This document shows, one piece after another, positions 8,304 to 16,881 of a DNA stretch of 64,000 nucleotides. The notes under the pieces are model-generated. The model saw only the letters and a program-made list of their open reading frames with translations. It was not told the DNA's origin and ran no database searches. The position numbers were made by a program, and so were the translations under genes. This DNA comes from Bradyrhizobium sp. CB1650 (lineage in GTDB: Bacteria > Pseudomonadota > Alphaproteobacteria > Rhizobiales > Xanthobacteraceae). Location of the stretch: contig NZ_CP121695.1 in assembly GCF_029761915.1 (NCBI RefSeq), positions 6,353,501-6,417,500 on the forward strand, given 5' to 3'. How positions within the stretch are numbered: the first letter of the stretch is position 1; every line of letters starts with the position of its first letter.

Positions 8304-9620
8304 TCAGACTTCGACGCGCTTGATCGCGAGCGACTTCAGATAGGCAGCCGGATTTTCCGGATCGAACACCTTGCCGTCGAAGAAGGTCTCCTTGCCGCGC
8401 GAGGTGGAGGTCGGGATGTCGGAGCTTGCTACGCCAAGCGTCTTGGCCGCATCCTTCCAGAGGTCCTCGCGATTGACCTTGGCAATCAGCGCCTTGCTGT
8501 CGAAGCCTGGCTCGTATTTGCCCCAGCGGATGTCCTCCGTCATGAACCAGAGATCGTGGCTCTGGAACGGATAGGACGCATGATCCTTCCAGAAGCGCAT
8601 CTGCTGCGGCGAGTTCTCGACCACGCGGCCGGTGCCGTAGTCGAACTTGCCCTTCATGCGGTCGGTGACGTCCTCGACCGGGCAGTTGATCCACTGCCGC
8701 TTGGCGCAGATCGCTGCGGCCTCCTCGCGGTTCTCGGCCTTCTCCGCCCATTGCTGGGCTTCCATCACCGCCATCAGCAGCGCCTTCGCGGCCTTCGGGT
8801 ATTTGTCGACCCAGGCCGCGCGCATGCCGAACGACTTTTCGGGATGCTTGTCCCAGAGCTCGCCGGTGGTGATCGCGGTGTAGCCGATCTCCTGGTGGAT
8901 GAGCTGGAGATTCCAGGGCTCGCAGACGCAGAAGCAGTCCATCGTGCCAACCTTCATGTTGGCGACCATCTGCGGCGGCGGCACGACGATGGTCTCGATG
9001 TCCTTGTCCGGATCGATGCCGCCGGCGGCGAGCCAGTAGCGGATCCAGAGATCGTGGGTGCCGCCGGGAAAGGTCATCGCCGCCTTCACGGCCTTGCCGG
9101 AGGCCTTCTTCTTCTCGAGGGCGACCTTGAAGGGCGCCGTGTCGATGCCGACCTTGACGTCGGCATATTCCTTCGCGACCGAGATGCACTGGCCGTTGAG
9201 ATTGAGCCGCGCCAGGATGTACATCGGCGTCGGCTGGTTGTTCTGCGTCACCTTGCCGGCGGAGATCAGGTACGGCATCGGCGTGAGGATGTGCGCGCCG
9301 TCGATGCCGTTGCCTTCCGAGCCGAGCACCAGGTTGTCGCGCGTCGTGCCCCAGGAGGCCTGCTTCTGCACCTCGACGTCGGGCATGCCGTATTTGGCGA
9401 AGATGCCCTTCTCCTTCGCAACGAACAGCGGGGTCGCGTCGGTGAGTGCGATGAAGCCGAGCTTGGCGCCCTTGACCTCGGGGCCTGTGTCTTGCGCGAA
9501 CGCACCGCCGGGGAAATTCAATTTGGCGGCGGCGAGAAGTGCGGCGGTGCTGCCGGTCGCCTTCAACAATTGACGGCGGCTGAGGCCACTCTCCGAGGGC
9601 CGGCGAATGCGCTTGGTCAT
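8304..9620 (-). CDS. nrtA: Nitrate ABC transporter, substrate-binding protein (Tat signal)
   Basis: This 438-residue periplasmic binding protein is of the NrtA/CmpA family. The N-terminus has a twin-arginine signal (LSRRQLLKATG at about residues 18-28), followed by a hydrophobic stretch and AFAQ before the mature protein. Conserved parts include KLGFIALTDATPLFVAKEKG and the C/CVCEPWN segment. It captures nitrate for NrtBC. I chose the ATG at 9620 because it places the Tat motif at the N-terminus; the frame stays open to 9797, but that part crosses the leader. First gene of nrtABC. Confidence 0.9.
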   Translation of the reverse strand: MTKRIRRPSESGLSRRQLLKATGSTAALLAAAKLNFPGGAFAQDTGPEVKGAKLGFIALTDATPLFVAKEKGIFAKYGMPDVEVQKQASWGTTRDNLVLGSEGNGIDGAHILTPMPYLISAGKVTQNNQPTPMYILARLNLNGQCISVAKEYADVKVGIDTAPFKVALEKKKASGKAVKAAMTFPGGTHDLWIRYWLAAGGIDPDKDIETIVVPPPQMVANMKVGTMDCFCVCEPWNLQLIHQEIGYTAITTGELWDKHPEKSFGMRAAWVDKYPKAAKALLMAVMEAQQWAEKAENREEAAAICAKRQWINCPVEDVTDRMKGKFDYGTGRVVENSPQQMRFWKDHASYPFQSHDLWFMTEDIRWGKYEPGFDSKALIAKVNREDLWKDAAKTLGVASSDIPTSTSRGKETFFDGKVFDPENPAAYLKSLAIKRVEV

Positions 9621-9705
9621 AGGTCGTGTCGTCCTTTGCGTCGTTGCAGGAAATGATTGCGTCAGTGCACACGAGCCCACTCGTCCGGTGACGCCGCCTT
9701 TGGCG

Positions 9706-9736
9706 CATGCGAACGCATGACGGGGAGACCCCCGTC
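9706..9736 (-). promoter_or_regulatory. Tandem hairpins in the nrtA leader
   Basis: Two adjacent inverted repeats lie between the proposed nrtA promoter and its start: CATGCG/CGCATG (9706-9719) and GACGGGG/CCCCGTC with loop AGAC (9719-9736). Two-hairpin leaders are used by NasT antitermination in other proteobacteria. Neither loop matches that motif well, so I record structure only. Confidence 0.3.
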
Positions 9737-9803
9737 GCGGTGGCGTCGGCAAATTCGGATGAGAAGTCTCGCGGGACGGCTTCAATGGCGTCGGCACAAG
9801 GTA

Positions 9804-9820
9804 TTCAAGCTTTGTGCCAA
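9804..9820 (-). promoter_or_regulatory. Candidate sigma-54-like promoter of nrtA
   Basis: On the minus strand the region reads TTGGCAC-N5-TTGAA, with the TGGCAC element at 9814-9819. It is about 185 bp upstream of nrtA and is the twin of the element before narK. The -12 box carries A instead of the conserved C. The whole 9621-9966 interval has no credible gene and appears regulatory. Confidence 0.45.
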
Positions 9821-9922
9821 GCCCACTGGCGTAAATATTATATGCAGATCAATGAATTACGCCGCATGAACAGATTGTCGCAGGCCGCCTTCCGCACGCG
9901 GAACTTGCGGCCCGCTTAATTC

Positions 9923-9937
9923 TTGTGCGCCGCACAT
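9923..9937. promoter_or_regulatory. Palindrome upstream of nrtA, shared with narK
   Basis: The core TTGTGCG-C-CGCACAT is centred at 9930, 111 bp from the nrtA TGGCAC element. By hand count, 37 of 47 positions running from here towards nrtA match the corresponding stretch before narK without gaps. A second shared block, TCCGCACGC on the plus strand, lies at 9891-9899 and at 6437-6445. This looks like a duplicated activator-binding region. Confidence 0.5.
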
Positions 9938-9966
9938 AAACTAGGCAGGCGCCGGGAATTGCCGTT

Positions 9967-10884
9967 TTAGGCGTGCTGCTCGAGCTTCACCCCAAGCGGC
10001 TTCGGCGCCTGGCCCCCGCCCGGCTTGAGGTGGAATTCGTAACTCATCAGGTGCCAGCGCCCGTTGCTCTTGGTGCCGTCGGGCATCGCCGCATCGTCGC
10101 GCGGCTCGACCTTGGCGACGAGGTCGTCCTTGACCCCGAACACCACGTCGGAATCGAGATATTTGTCGCCGCCGATGAAGACGTGGGTGATCAGCGGCTC
10201 AAAGCCCTTCGCGTTCACCAGGAAGTGCACATGCGCGGGGCGCATCGGATGACGCTTGGTCTGCATGATCATCTCGCCGACCGGACCGTCGGTCGGGATC
10301 GGATAGCTGCATGGCAGGATGGTGCGGAAGAAGAAGCGGCCGTCGCCATCCGTCACGAAGCGCGCCCGCGCCGAGGCGCCGACCTCGTCATAGTTCGGCT
10401 TCTGCGAATCGTAGAAGCCGTCATCATCCGCATGCCAGACGTCGACGGGAACGCCTGCGAGCGGCTTGCCCTGGAGATCGGTGACGCGGCTTTGCACGAA
10501 CATCTTCTCGCCGGTCAGGTTGTTCGGGGAGATGTCGGTGCCATGCGCGGTCACCTTGTGCTCGCCGACATAGAACGGACCGAGCACGGTGGTCTGGGTG
10601 GCGCCGTCGCGATCGCGATGGTTGACGGCATCGACGAGCATGGAGACGCCGAGCACGTCGGACAAAAGGATGAATTCCTGGCGCGTATCGGTGCATTTCT
10701 GGCCGGTACGGGTCAGGAAGTCGATCGCATGCTCCCATTCCTCGAAGGTGAGACCGGTCTTGCTCACGTAATCGTGCAGGGATTTCACCAATTCCTGGAG
10801 CAGGAATTTCGCGCGCGGGTTTGGTGTATTGTCGAAGCTGCTGACGACGGCTTCGGTAAGTTCGGTCTCGCTGAACTGGGTCAT
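9967..10884 (-). CDS. Intradiol ring-cleavage dioxygenase (catechol/hydroxyquinol 1,2-dioxygenase type)
   Basis: The 305-residue protein has an N-terminal helical dimerisation domain (residues about 1-100) followed by the intradiol beta-sandwich from LGPFYVGE onwards. The non-haem Fe(III) ligands expected for the family are visible as Tyr in the CSYPIPTDGPVG and NYDEVG regions and the two His in RPAHVHFLV. It would cleave catechol or hydroxyquinol between the hydroxyls to a muconate-type acid. The long N-terminus favours the hydroxyquinol/catechol group over protocatechuate dioxygenases. Substrate is not settled. It ends just upstream of the nrtA control region, and no other ring-cleavage gene is adjacent. 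Confidence 0.88.
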   Translation of the reverse strand: MTQFSETELTEAVVSSFDNTPNPRAKFLLQELVKSLHDYVSKTGLTFEEWEHAIDFLTRTGQKCTDTRQEFILLSDVLGVSMLVDAVNHRDRDGATQTTVLGPFYVGEHKVTAHGTDISPNNLTGEKMFVQSRVTDLQGKPLAGVPVDVWHADDDGFYDSQKPNYDEVGASARARFVTDGDGRFFFRTILPCSYPIPTDGPVGEMIMQTKRHPMRPAHVHFLVNAKGFEPLITHVFIGGDKYLDSDVVFGVKDDLVAKVEPRDDAAMPDGTKSNGRWHLMSYEFHLKPGGGQAPKPLGVKLEQHA

Positions 10885-11048
10885 AAGCTGCCTGCTCTCG
10901 ATTTTTTCTCGTTGGCCCGGAGGGCTCCCTGGAGGCGTTCCGGGTGCAGCCTACACCAGTCGACCGGGCCGCGTTAAGCGCGACCGGCTTGGAATGGGGG
11001 CGCCATTTCGGCTATCAACCTTGCGACAAAAACTGCCCGGAGGAACTG

Positions 11049-12323
11049 ATGCTCGCCCCCACTCCCGCCTCGCCCGAATCCGTCGGCATGTCCAAAGCTG
11101 CGCTCGACCGCGTCGATGCGCATCTGAAGAACCGGTACATCGATGCCGGCCGCTTCCCGGGCACGCATCTCCTTGTCTACCGTCGCGGCAAGGTCGCGCA
11201 CAGCTCGGTCCAGGGTTTTGCCGACGTCGAGCGCAAGGTGCCGGTCAAGGACGACACTATCTACCGCATCTATTCCATGACCAAGCCGCTCACCAGCGTC
11301 GCCTTCATGATGCTGGTCGAGGAAGGCCTCGTCGCGATCGACGAGCCCGTCGCCAAGTACATTCCGGAGTGGAAGGATCTCGGCGTGTTCGTCGCCGGCA
11401 CCTCGCCGGCCTTCCTGACCCGGCCGCCGACCCGCCCAATGCTGATCGTGGACCTCCTGCGCCACACCTCCGGTCTCACCTACGGTTTCCAGCAGCGCTC
11501 CAATGTCGATGCCGCCTACCGAACCGAGAAGATCGGCGAGGTGGAGAAATCCGGCACGCTGCAAACGATGATCGAGGGGCTGGCAAAGATTCCGCTGGAG
11601 TTCTCACCCGGAGAAGCCTGGAACTATTCGGTGTCAACCGATGTGCTCGGCTACCTCATCGGCAAGATCTCCGGCGTGCCGTTCGAGCAATTCCTGAAGC
11701 AGCGCATCCTCGATCCGCTGGGCATGACCGACACCGATTTCCACGTGCCGGCCTCCAAGGCGCATCGCTTCGCCGCCTGCTACTCGGCCGATCCGGGTGG
11801 CGGCATGACCTTCCATGCCGGCCAGCGCCGCGAGGGCCTGACGCTCCAGGATGATCCGACGACGAGCTCGTTCCTCCTCCCGCCCTCCTTCATCTCCGGC
11901 GGCGGCGGGCTGTGCTCGACGGTCGCCGACTATCTCACTGTCTGCCGCGCGCTGCTCAACGGCGGCGAGCTCGGCGGCGTCAGGCTGATCGGACCGAAGA
12001 CGTTGGCGTTGATGACGACCAACCACATTCCGGGCGGCCGCGCGCTGCCGGAAGTATCGCGCTCGCTGTTTTCCGAGGCGACCTACAATGGCATCGGCTT
12101 CGGTCTCGGCTTCGCCGTGACCATGCGCCCGGCCGAGACGCTGATCGCCGGCAGCCCCGGCGAATACAATTGGGGCGGCGCGGCCACCACGTCATTCTGG
12201 ATCGACCCGGCCGAGGAGCTGATCGCGATCTTCATGACACAGGTGCTGCCGTCGAGCGCCTATCCGATCCGGCGAGAGCTGCGCAGCATGGTCTATGCCG
12301 CGATCACGGAGAGCAATCTGTAG
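11049..12323 (+). CDS. Serine hydrolase, class C beta-lactamase/esterase family
   Basis: The 424-residue product contains the SxxK nucleophile motif in YSMTKPL (about residue 78) and the YxS motif in NYSVSTDVLG, with a later GGGLCSTVADY element. These mark the beta-lactamase-related (EstB-like) hydrolases, which mostly cleave esters. No signal peptide is visible, so a cytoplasmic esterase is more likely than a penicillin-degrading enzyme. ATG at 11049 is preceded by GGAGGA at the right distance; the frame stays open to 10944 without another good start. Monocistronic and divergent from the dioxygenase. Confidence 0.85.
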   Translation: MLAPTPASPESVGMSKAALDRVDAHLKNRYIDAGRFPGTHLLVYRRGKVAHSSVQGFADVERKVPVKDDTIYRIYSMTKPLTSVAFMMLVEEGLVAIDEPVAKYIPEWKDLGVFVAGTSPAFLTRPPTRPMLIVDLLRHTSGLTYGFQQRSNVDAAYRTEKIGEVEKSGTLQTMIEGLAKIPLEFSPGEAWNYSVSTDVLGYLIGKISGVPFEQFLKQRILDPLGMTDTDFHVPASKAHRFAACYSADPGGGMTFHAGQRREGLTLQDDPTTSSFLLPPSFISGGGGLCSTVADYLTVCRALLNGGELGGVRLIGPKTLALMTTNHIPGGRALPEVSRSLFSEATYNGIGFGLGFAVTMRPAETLIAGSPGEYNWGGAATTSFWIDPAEELIAIFMTQVLPSSAYPIRRELRSMVYAAITESNL

Positions 12324-12469
12324 TTCGCAAAACCCTGCAGCAACGGGCTTGCGCGATCACTCGTGAGAGCTCGTTGTCGATCGCTCGGTGCATATCACCA
12401 GTCAGACAGATGCCGCCGAACACCAGCACGGCCGGCACGGCCCGCAGTTTGATTTGCTCCTCCTCCAGT

Positions 12470-12491
12470 CGCCGGGTCTTTCGACCCGGCG
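12470..12491. repeat. Perfect 9-bp hairpin between hydrolase and DUF1236 gene
   Basis: CGCCGGGTC and GACCCGGCG flank a TTTC loop. There is no run of T on either side, so it is an uncertain terminator. It lies 146 bp after the hydrolase stop and 43 bp before the EcfG-like promoter. Confidence 0.5.
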
Positions 12492-12533
12492 AATTCTTGA
12501 ACGGGAAAAAGCGCCAGTTTGTTCCTCGTCTGG

Positions 12534-12558
12534 GGAACGTCGCTCAACGTGAGTTGTT
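12534..12558 (+). promoter_or_regulatory. EcfG-like (general stress) promoter of the DUF1236 gene
   Basis: GGAAC-N16-TGTT matches the alphaproteobacterial EcfG consensus GGAAC-N16/17-CGTT except for one base of the -10. The predicted start of transcription lies about 25 bp before the start codon of the small exported protein. Confidence 0.4.
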
Positions 12559-12591
12559 GATGCGGCACTTACTCGTTTTGAGGAGAACGAT

Positions 12592-12933
12592 ATGAAAAAG
12601 CTGTTCCTGCTTTCCGCCGCCGCGGTTTTGATCTCGACCGGCGCGATCGCGCAAACCACCGTGACGACGACGACCGGAACCGGTCACGCCGCGGTTCAGA
12701 TCGAGCCGCAATACCGCACCAAGATCAAAAGCTACATCACCGAGCACCGCGTGCGACCGGTCGTGACCAAGGAAAAGATCATCGTCGGCGCGACGGTGCC
12801 GAGCGACGTCGAGCTCGAAGCGGTTCCGTCGGACTGGGGTCCGTCTCTCACGCAATATCGCTACGTTTACTCCGGCGAACGCGTGATGCTCGTGGATCCG
12901 GGCACGCGAACGGTCGTCCAGGAAATCGATTGA
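12592..12933 (+). CDS. Small exported DUF1236 protein
   Basis: The 113-residue protein starts with a clear Sec signal peptide (MKKLFLLSAAAVLISTGAIAQ) and then carries a DUF1236-like repeat: IEPQYRTKIKSYITEHRVRPV and ATVPSDVELEAVPSDWG...YRYVYSGERVMLVDPGTRTVV. Family members are periplasmic or outer-membrane-associated and of unknown biochemical role. The ribosome binding site GAGGAG sits upstream of the ATG, and an EcfG-like promoter at 12534-12558 suggests induction in general stress. The next genes downstream are a mini-ORF and a histidine kinase. Confidence 0.85.
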   Translation: MKKLFLLSAAAVLISTGAIAQTTVTTTTGTGHAAVQIEPQYRTKIKSYITEHRVRPVVTKEKIIVGATVPSDVELEAVPSDWGPSLTQYRYVYSGERVMLVDPGTRTVVQEID

Positions 12934-13017
12934 TGCATCGATTGGTAAATCGATTGACCAGACGCGATGGAAACCGGGCGGTCGTCTTCATGGCGGCCGC
13001 CCTCCGGAGCTGACTTC

Positions 13018-13110
13018 ATGTCCCCGCATCGAGAAGCCAGGATCGCCGGGCTTAGCCTGGCGGCCGTGTACGCAATCTGCCTGGTGCTGACCGCGATCAG
13101 CATGACCTGA
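13018..13110 (+). CDS. Possible 30-residue membrane peptide
   Basis: ATG at 13018 is preceded by CGGAGCTG at a good distance. The frame encodes 30 residues: a basic start (MSPHREAR) and a single hydrophobic segment (IAGLSLAAVYAICLVLTAI). It fills the space between the DUF1236 gene and the histidine kinase frame. It may be a real one-pass microprotein, but nothing in the sequence names a function. Confidence 0.4.
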   Translation: MSPHREARIAGLSLAAVYAICLVLTAISMT

Positions 13111-13113
13111 GCA

Positions 13114-14760
13114 GTGCTGGCGATTGCACTGCAAAATTCCGTGCTGCGAGCGGCGCGGGCGACGAAAATTTCGTGCACAGCGCAAGTCCTGACCGTATGG
13201 TCTGTTCAAAATCATAATCCGGCGCCTTGCGCCGGAATCGGGACGCCCGCGTTGCCAAAGTTTACCCTGCCGGTCCGGCTCGCTCTCCTGGTCGCAGGAA
13301 CGACGCTGCCACTGATCGTCTTCGCCGTCGGCCTCGCCTACTACAACTACCATCAGGATCGCAGCGATGCGACGCGCAGGGTGCTGGAGACGGTCCGGAG
13401 CGTGCGCTTCGTGCTCGACTCCGAGGTGCAGCGGATGACGAGCGGATTGCAGGTGCTCGCGCTCAGCGATTCCTTGCGCAGCGGCGACTTCGACGGCTTC
13501 AGGCGCTTGGCAGACGGCTTCATTGCACAGTACGGCAGGGACAGCGTCCTGCTCGTGGCCGAGAGGTCCGGACGCCAGATCTTCTCGACCGTGACGACCG
13601 ACACGGCGGACCCGCCACCGCGCAGCAATCACGAGATCGTCGAGCGGGTCTTTGCGAGCAAGATGCCGCAATATTCCGATCTGCTCATCGGCTCGACCGA
13701 GAAGCCGGCGATCGTGACCGTCGACGTGCCCGTGCTGCGCAATGGCGAGGTCCTCTACGCGCTCTCATTCAGCCCGCCGATCGATGTCTTCCAGCGGCTG
13801 GTCGAACAGCAGCGGCCCGATGATCAATGGACGGTCTCGCTTCTGGACACCAAGGGCATCGTGTTTGCGCGCGCCCCCAACCCGGCCGAGACGTTCGGCA
13901 AGCAGGCTACCCCCTCGCTCTACAACGCGATGTTTCGCGCAGCCGAAGCCACTCTCCCGGCGATTTCGCTCGATGGCGTTGCGCTCGCGGCCGCCTATAC
14001 GCGCTCGCGGCTGACCGGATGGACGGTGGCTGCCGGCGTCGCGGAGAGCTCGCTGATCGCGCCGCTCTGGCGCAACATCGCCATCACCGGCCTGATCGGC
14101 GGCGTGCTACTCCTGATCGGGCTCACCTTCGCGGTGCGGATGGCGACCACGATCGCGCGCGGCGAGATGCTGCATGACCTGCTGATCGAGGAGCTCAACC
14201 ACCGCGTCAAGAATACGCTAGCGCTGATGCAGGCGATCGCGGTGCAGACCTTCCGCAGCGCGAGCCGGGACGAGCGGACGAAATTCGAGGGACGGCTCGG
14301 CGCGCTCGCCGAAGCGCACAATCTGTTGAGCCAGGAGAAGTGGCAGGGCGCGGAGCTGAAGGACGTGCTGACCCGGGCTCTGCAACCCTTCCTGCTCACA
14401 AGTCCCGAACGCATCCGAATGGCCGGCCCCGTGGTGCCGCTGTCGCCACGGCTTGCCGTGGTGCTGTCGATGATCGTGCACGAGATCGCCACCAACGCCG
14501 CGAAATACGGCGCACTGTCCAACGAGACCGGCAGGGTGACGCTGGACTGGGAGGTGCTCGCCGATACGCCGAAGCCGCATCTGCGGCTGATCTGGGCCGA
14601 AGCCGGCGGACCGCCGGTGACGACGCCCGTGCAGCGTGGCTTCGGCTCGCGCCTGATCGAGCGCAGCGCGCGCGACCAGCTCGGCGGCGAAGCTACCGTC
14701 GACTTCCTGCCGCGGGGTGTCGTCTACACCATCAGTTGCACGCTGGACGAGGCGCGGTAG
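13114..14760 (+). CDS. Membrane sensor histidine kinase, HWE/HisKA_2 (HRxxN) type
   Basis: Up to 548 residues. A transmembrane helix (about residues 55-75, LALLVAGTTLPLIVFAVGLAYY) is followed by an extracytoplasmic dCACHE-like sensor domain (about 80-315), a second helix (ITGLIGGVLLLIGLTFAV) and a kinase core. The phosphoacceptor motif is EELNHRVKNTLALMQAIA; the ATPase part has HEIATNAAKYGALS and the W-x-E of HWE kinases (IWAEAGG). HRxxN kinases often feed PhyR and the EcfG stress response. No response regulator is adjacent. The true start is uncertain; about 45 residues before PKFTLPVRL are unlikely to be coding, and a TTG near 13253 is possible. Confidence 0.85.
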   Translation: MLAIALQNSVLRAARATKISCTAQVLTVWSVQNHNPAPCAGIGTPALPKFTLPVRLALLVAGTTLPLIVFAVGLAYYNYHQDRSDATRRVLETVRSVRFVLDSEVQRMTSGLQVLALSDSLRSGDFDGFRRLADGFIAQYGRDSVLLVAERSGRQIFSTVTTDTADPPPRSNHEIVERVFASKMPQYSDLLIGSTEKPAIVTVDVPVLRNGEVLYALSFSPPIDVFQRLVEQQRPDDQWTVSLLDTKGIVFARAPNPAETFGKQATPSLYNAMFRAAEATLPAISLDGVALAAAYTRSRLTGWTVAAGVAESSLIAPLWRNIAITGLIGGVLLLIGLTFAVRMATTIARGEMLHDLLIEELNHRVKNTLALMQAIAVQTFRSASRDERTKFEGRLGALAEAHNLLSQEKWQGAELKDVLTRALQPFLLTSPERIRMAGPVVPLSPRLAVVLSMIVHEIATNAAKYGALSNETGRVTLDWEVLADTPKPHLRLIWAEAGGPPVTTPVQRGFGSRLIERSARDQLGGEATVDFLPRGVVYTISCTLDEAR

Positions 14761-14783
14761 CCGGATTGAAAGGAAGAACGGCA

Positions 14784-15920
14784 GTGAAGATCACCAACAT
14801 TCGCGCGCATATCCTCGAGGCAAAACTGTCGCAGCCCTTTGCCTATTCGCGGGCGTGGTACGACACCCGCACCGCGATGCTGGTCGAGATCGAGACCGAT
14901 GCGGGCCTCATCGGCTGGGGCGAATGCTACGGGCCGGCGCGGATGACCGCAGCCGTCGTGCGGAACATCGCACCGTGGCTGATCGCCGAGGATCCGCTGC
15001 GCACCGACGCGCTGTGGCAGACCATCTATGCGAGGCTGCGCGATCACGGCCAGAAGGGCGTCGTCATCCAGGGGCTGAGCGGCATCGACATCGCGCTGTG
15101 GGACATCAAGGGCAAGCACTTCGGCGTGCCCGTCCATCAGCTTCTCGGCGGCGCCGCGCGCCGTGAAGTGCAGGCCTATGCGACCGGGCTCTACCGGCGC
15201 AAATCAGGCGACCCGCTGAAATACCTGTCCGAGGAGGCGGCCGGCTATGTCGCCGAGGGTTTCCGATCCGTGAAGCTGAAGGTCGGCTTTGACGTCGCGG
15301 AGGACGCCGCGGTGACGCGCGCGGTACGCGAGGCGATCGGGCCCGCCGTCGCGCTGATGGTCGATGCGAACCACGCCTATGACGCGGTCGCTGCGATCCG
15401 GCTCGGCCGCCTGATCGAGCGCTACGACATCGGATGGTTCGAGGAGCCGGTTCCTCCGGAAGACATCGCGGGCTACCGTGCGGTGAAATCCGCACTCACC
15501 ATTCCCATCGCGGGCGGCGAATGCGAGTTCACCCGCTTCGGCTTCCGCGAGCTGTTCGCCTCCCATGCGCTCGACATCGCCCAGCCCGACACCTGCGCGG
15601 CCGGGGGCCTCACCGAATGCAAGAAGATCGCCGATATGAGCGAGGCGTTCGGCATCCGTTACAATCCGCATGTTTGGGGCACCGGCGTCGCCATCGCGGC
15701 CTCGCTCCAGCTTCTCGCAGTGCTGCCCTCGCATACGCCGACGTCGCTGGCGCCGGTTGAGCCGCTGCTCGAATTCGATCGCACGGAGCATCCGATCCGT
15801 CAGGCGATCCTGACGCGGCCGATCGAGCACGAGAACGGCATCGTTCGCGTCCCCGACGGTCCCGGCCTTGGGATCGAGATCGACCGCAAGGCGCTGTCGC
15901 GGTTCGATGTAAACGGCTAG
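14784..15920 (+). CDS. Enolase-superfamily enzyme (mandelate racemase/muconate lactonizing type)
   Basis: With the GTG at 14784 (AGGAAG upstream) the protein is 378 residues. An N-terminal capping domain leads to a TIM barrel with the superfamily residues: the KxK pair in SVKLKVGF, the metal ligands Asp in VDANHAYD, Glu in WFEEPVPP and Glu in IAGGECE, and the general-base His in NPHVWGTG. It should abstract the alpha proton of a carboxylate, most likely an acid-sugar dehydratase or racemase. The substrate cannot be assigned. It starts 23 bp after the histidine kinase gene, so the two may be co-transcribed. Confidence 0.87.
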   Translation: MKITNIRAHILEAKLSQPFAYSRAWYDTRTAMLVEIETDAGLIGWGECYGPARMTAAVVRNIAPWLIAEDPLRTDALWQTIYARLRDHGQKGVVIQGLSGIDIALWDIKGKHFGVPVHQLLGGAARREVQAYATGLYRRKSGDPLKYLSEEAAGYVAEGFRSVKLKVGFDVAEDAAVTRAVREAIGPAVALMVDANHAYDAVAAIRLGRLIERYDIGWFEEPVPPEDIAGYRAVKSALTIPIAGGECEFTRFGFRELFASHALDIAQPDTCAAGGLTECKKIADMSEAFGIRYNPHVWGTGVAIAASLQLLAVLPSHTPTSLAPVEPLLEFDRTEHPIRQAILTRPIEHENGIVRVPDGPGLGIEIDRKALSRFDVNG

Positions 15921-15957
15921 CGCATGATGAAATCGGGTTCGGTCGGCTGTCCGGGAC

Positions 15958-15983
15958 TCACCTCTCGCAACGGGGAGAGGTGA
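15958..15983. repeat. Palindromic intergenic repeat
   Basis: A 9-bp stem (TCACCTCTC / GAGAGGTGA) with an 8-base loop lies in the gap between two convergent genes. It is a degenerate copy of the CTCTCCCC...GGGGAGAG family also seen at 4769 and 29396. It may help termination from both sides. Confidence 0.5.
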
Positions 15984-16021
15984 TCTGAGTTCTGGGCCCC
16001 ATCGATTCAACCAAGACCGCT

Positions 16022-16753
16022 CTAGCCGATCGTCTGCAGCACCGGGAATGTCTCGAGCAGCCAGATGCTCACGTTCGAGACCGCACCGGTGAGAAATCCG
16101 ATGCCGGTGATCACCATCAATACGCCCATGGCGCGCTCGACATTGACGAGTTGCCCTTTCATGCGCGCGAACAGTTTCGAGAACTGCTCGATCATCAACG
16201 CGGCGATCAGGAAGGGAATGCCGAGGCCTGCGGAATAGACCGCGAGCAGCCCCGCCCCCTTGGTCACCGTCGCCTCCGCCGCGGCGATCGAGAGGATCGC
16301 GGCGAGGATCGGACCGATGCAGGGCGTCCAGCCGAAGGCAAAGGCGAGTCCCATGATGTAGGCGCCCCAGAGGCCGACGGGTTTCGGGATCGGCAGCCGG
16401 CCTTCGCGCATCAAGAGGCCAATGCGCGTCAATCCGAGGAAGTGCAGACCCATCACTATGATGACGATGCCGGCGAGGATCGAAAGCTCGGCCGACCAGG
16501 CGCGGATCAGGCCGCCGATCAGCGAGGCGCTGGCGCCCAGCGCCACGAAGATTGTGGAGAAGCCGAGAACGAACAGCAGCGCCGACATCATGACCGCGCG
16601 CTTGGAAGCCGATGCCGGCTCCTTGCTCTCGACGTGCTCGATCGTGGCACCGGTGAGATAGATCAGATATGGCGGAACCAGGGGCAGGACGCAAGGGGAG
16701 AGAAAGCTGACGAGGCCGGCTATCAGCGCCGCCGGGATCGAAACATTTTGCAT
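16022..16753 (-). CDS. ccdA: Cytochrome c biogenesis thiol transporter CcdA
   Basis: This 243-residue membrane protein has six hydrophobic helices and the two redox cysteines of the CcdA/DsbD family: FLSPCVLPLVPPY in helix 1 and GWTPCIGPILA in helix 4. It carries reducing equivalents from thioredoxin across the membrane to keep apocytochrome c haem-binding cysteines reduced. That suits a genome with many c-type cytochromes, including the cbb3 oxidase in this window. Single gene; the neighbours are unrelated. Confidence 0.92.
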   Translation of the reverse strand: MQNVSIPAALIAGLVSFLSPCVLPLVPPYLIYLTGATIEHVESKEPASASKRAVMMSALLFVLGFSTIFVALGASASLIGGLIRAWSAELSILAGIVIIVMGLHFLGLTRIGLLMREGRLPIPKPVGLWGAYIMGLAFAFGWTPCIGPILAAILSIAAAEATVTKGAGLLAVYSAGLGIPFLIAALMIEQFSKLFARMKGQLVNVERAMGVLMVITGIGFLTGAVSNVSIWLLETFPVLQTIG

Positions 16754-16881
16754 GGTGCAGTCGGAGCCATTTCAGGCCCCGGGCACAGCGCGCGAGGACT
16801 GCGCGAGGCCGGAGCCGGACCGGCTCAGGTGTAGCCGATGCCGGAGAATGCGCAACAGAGGCGCAGGCAAACCGGGCTCCT

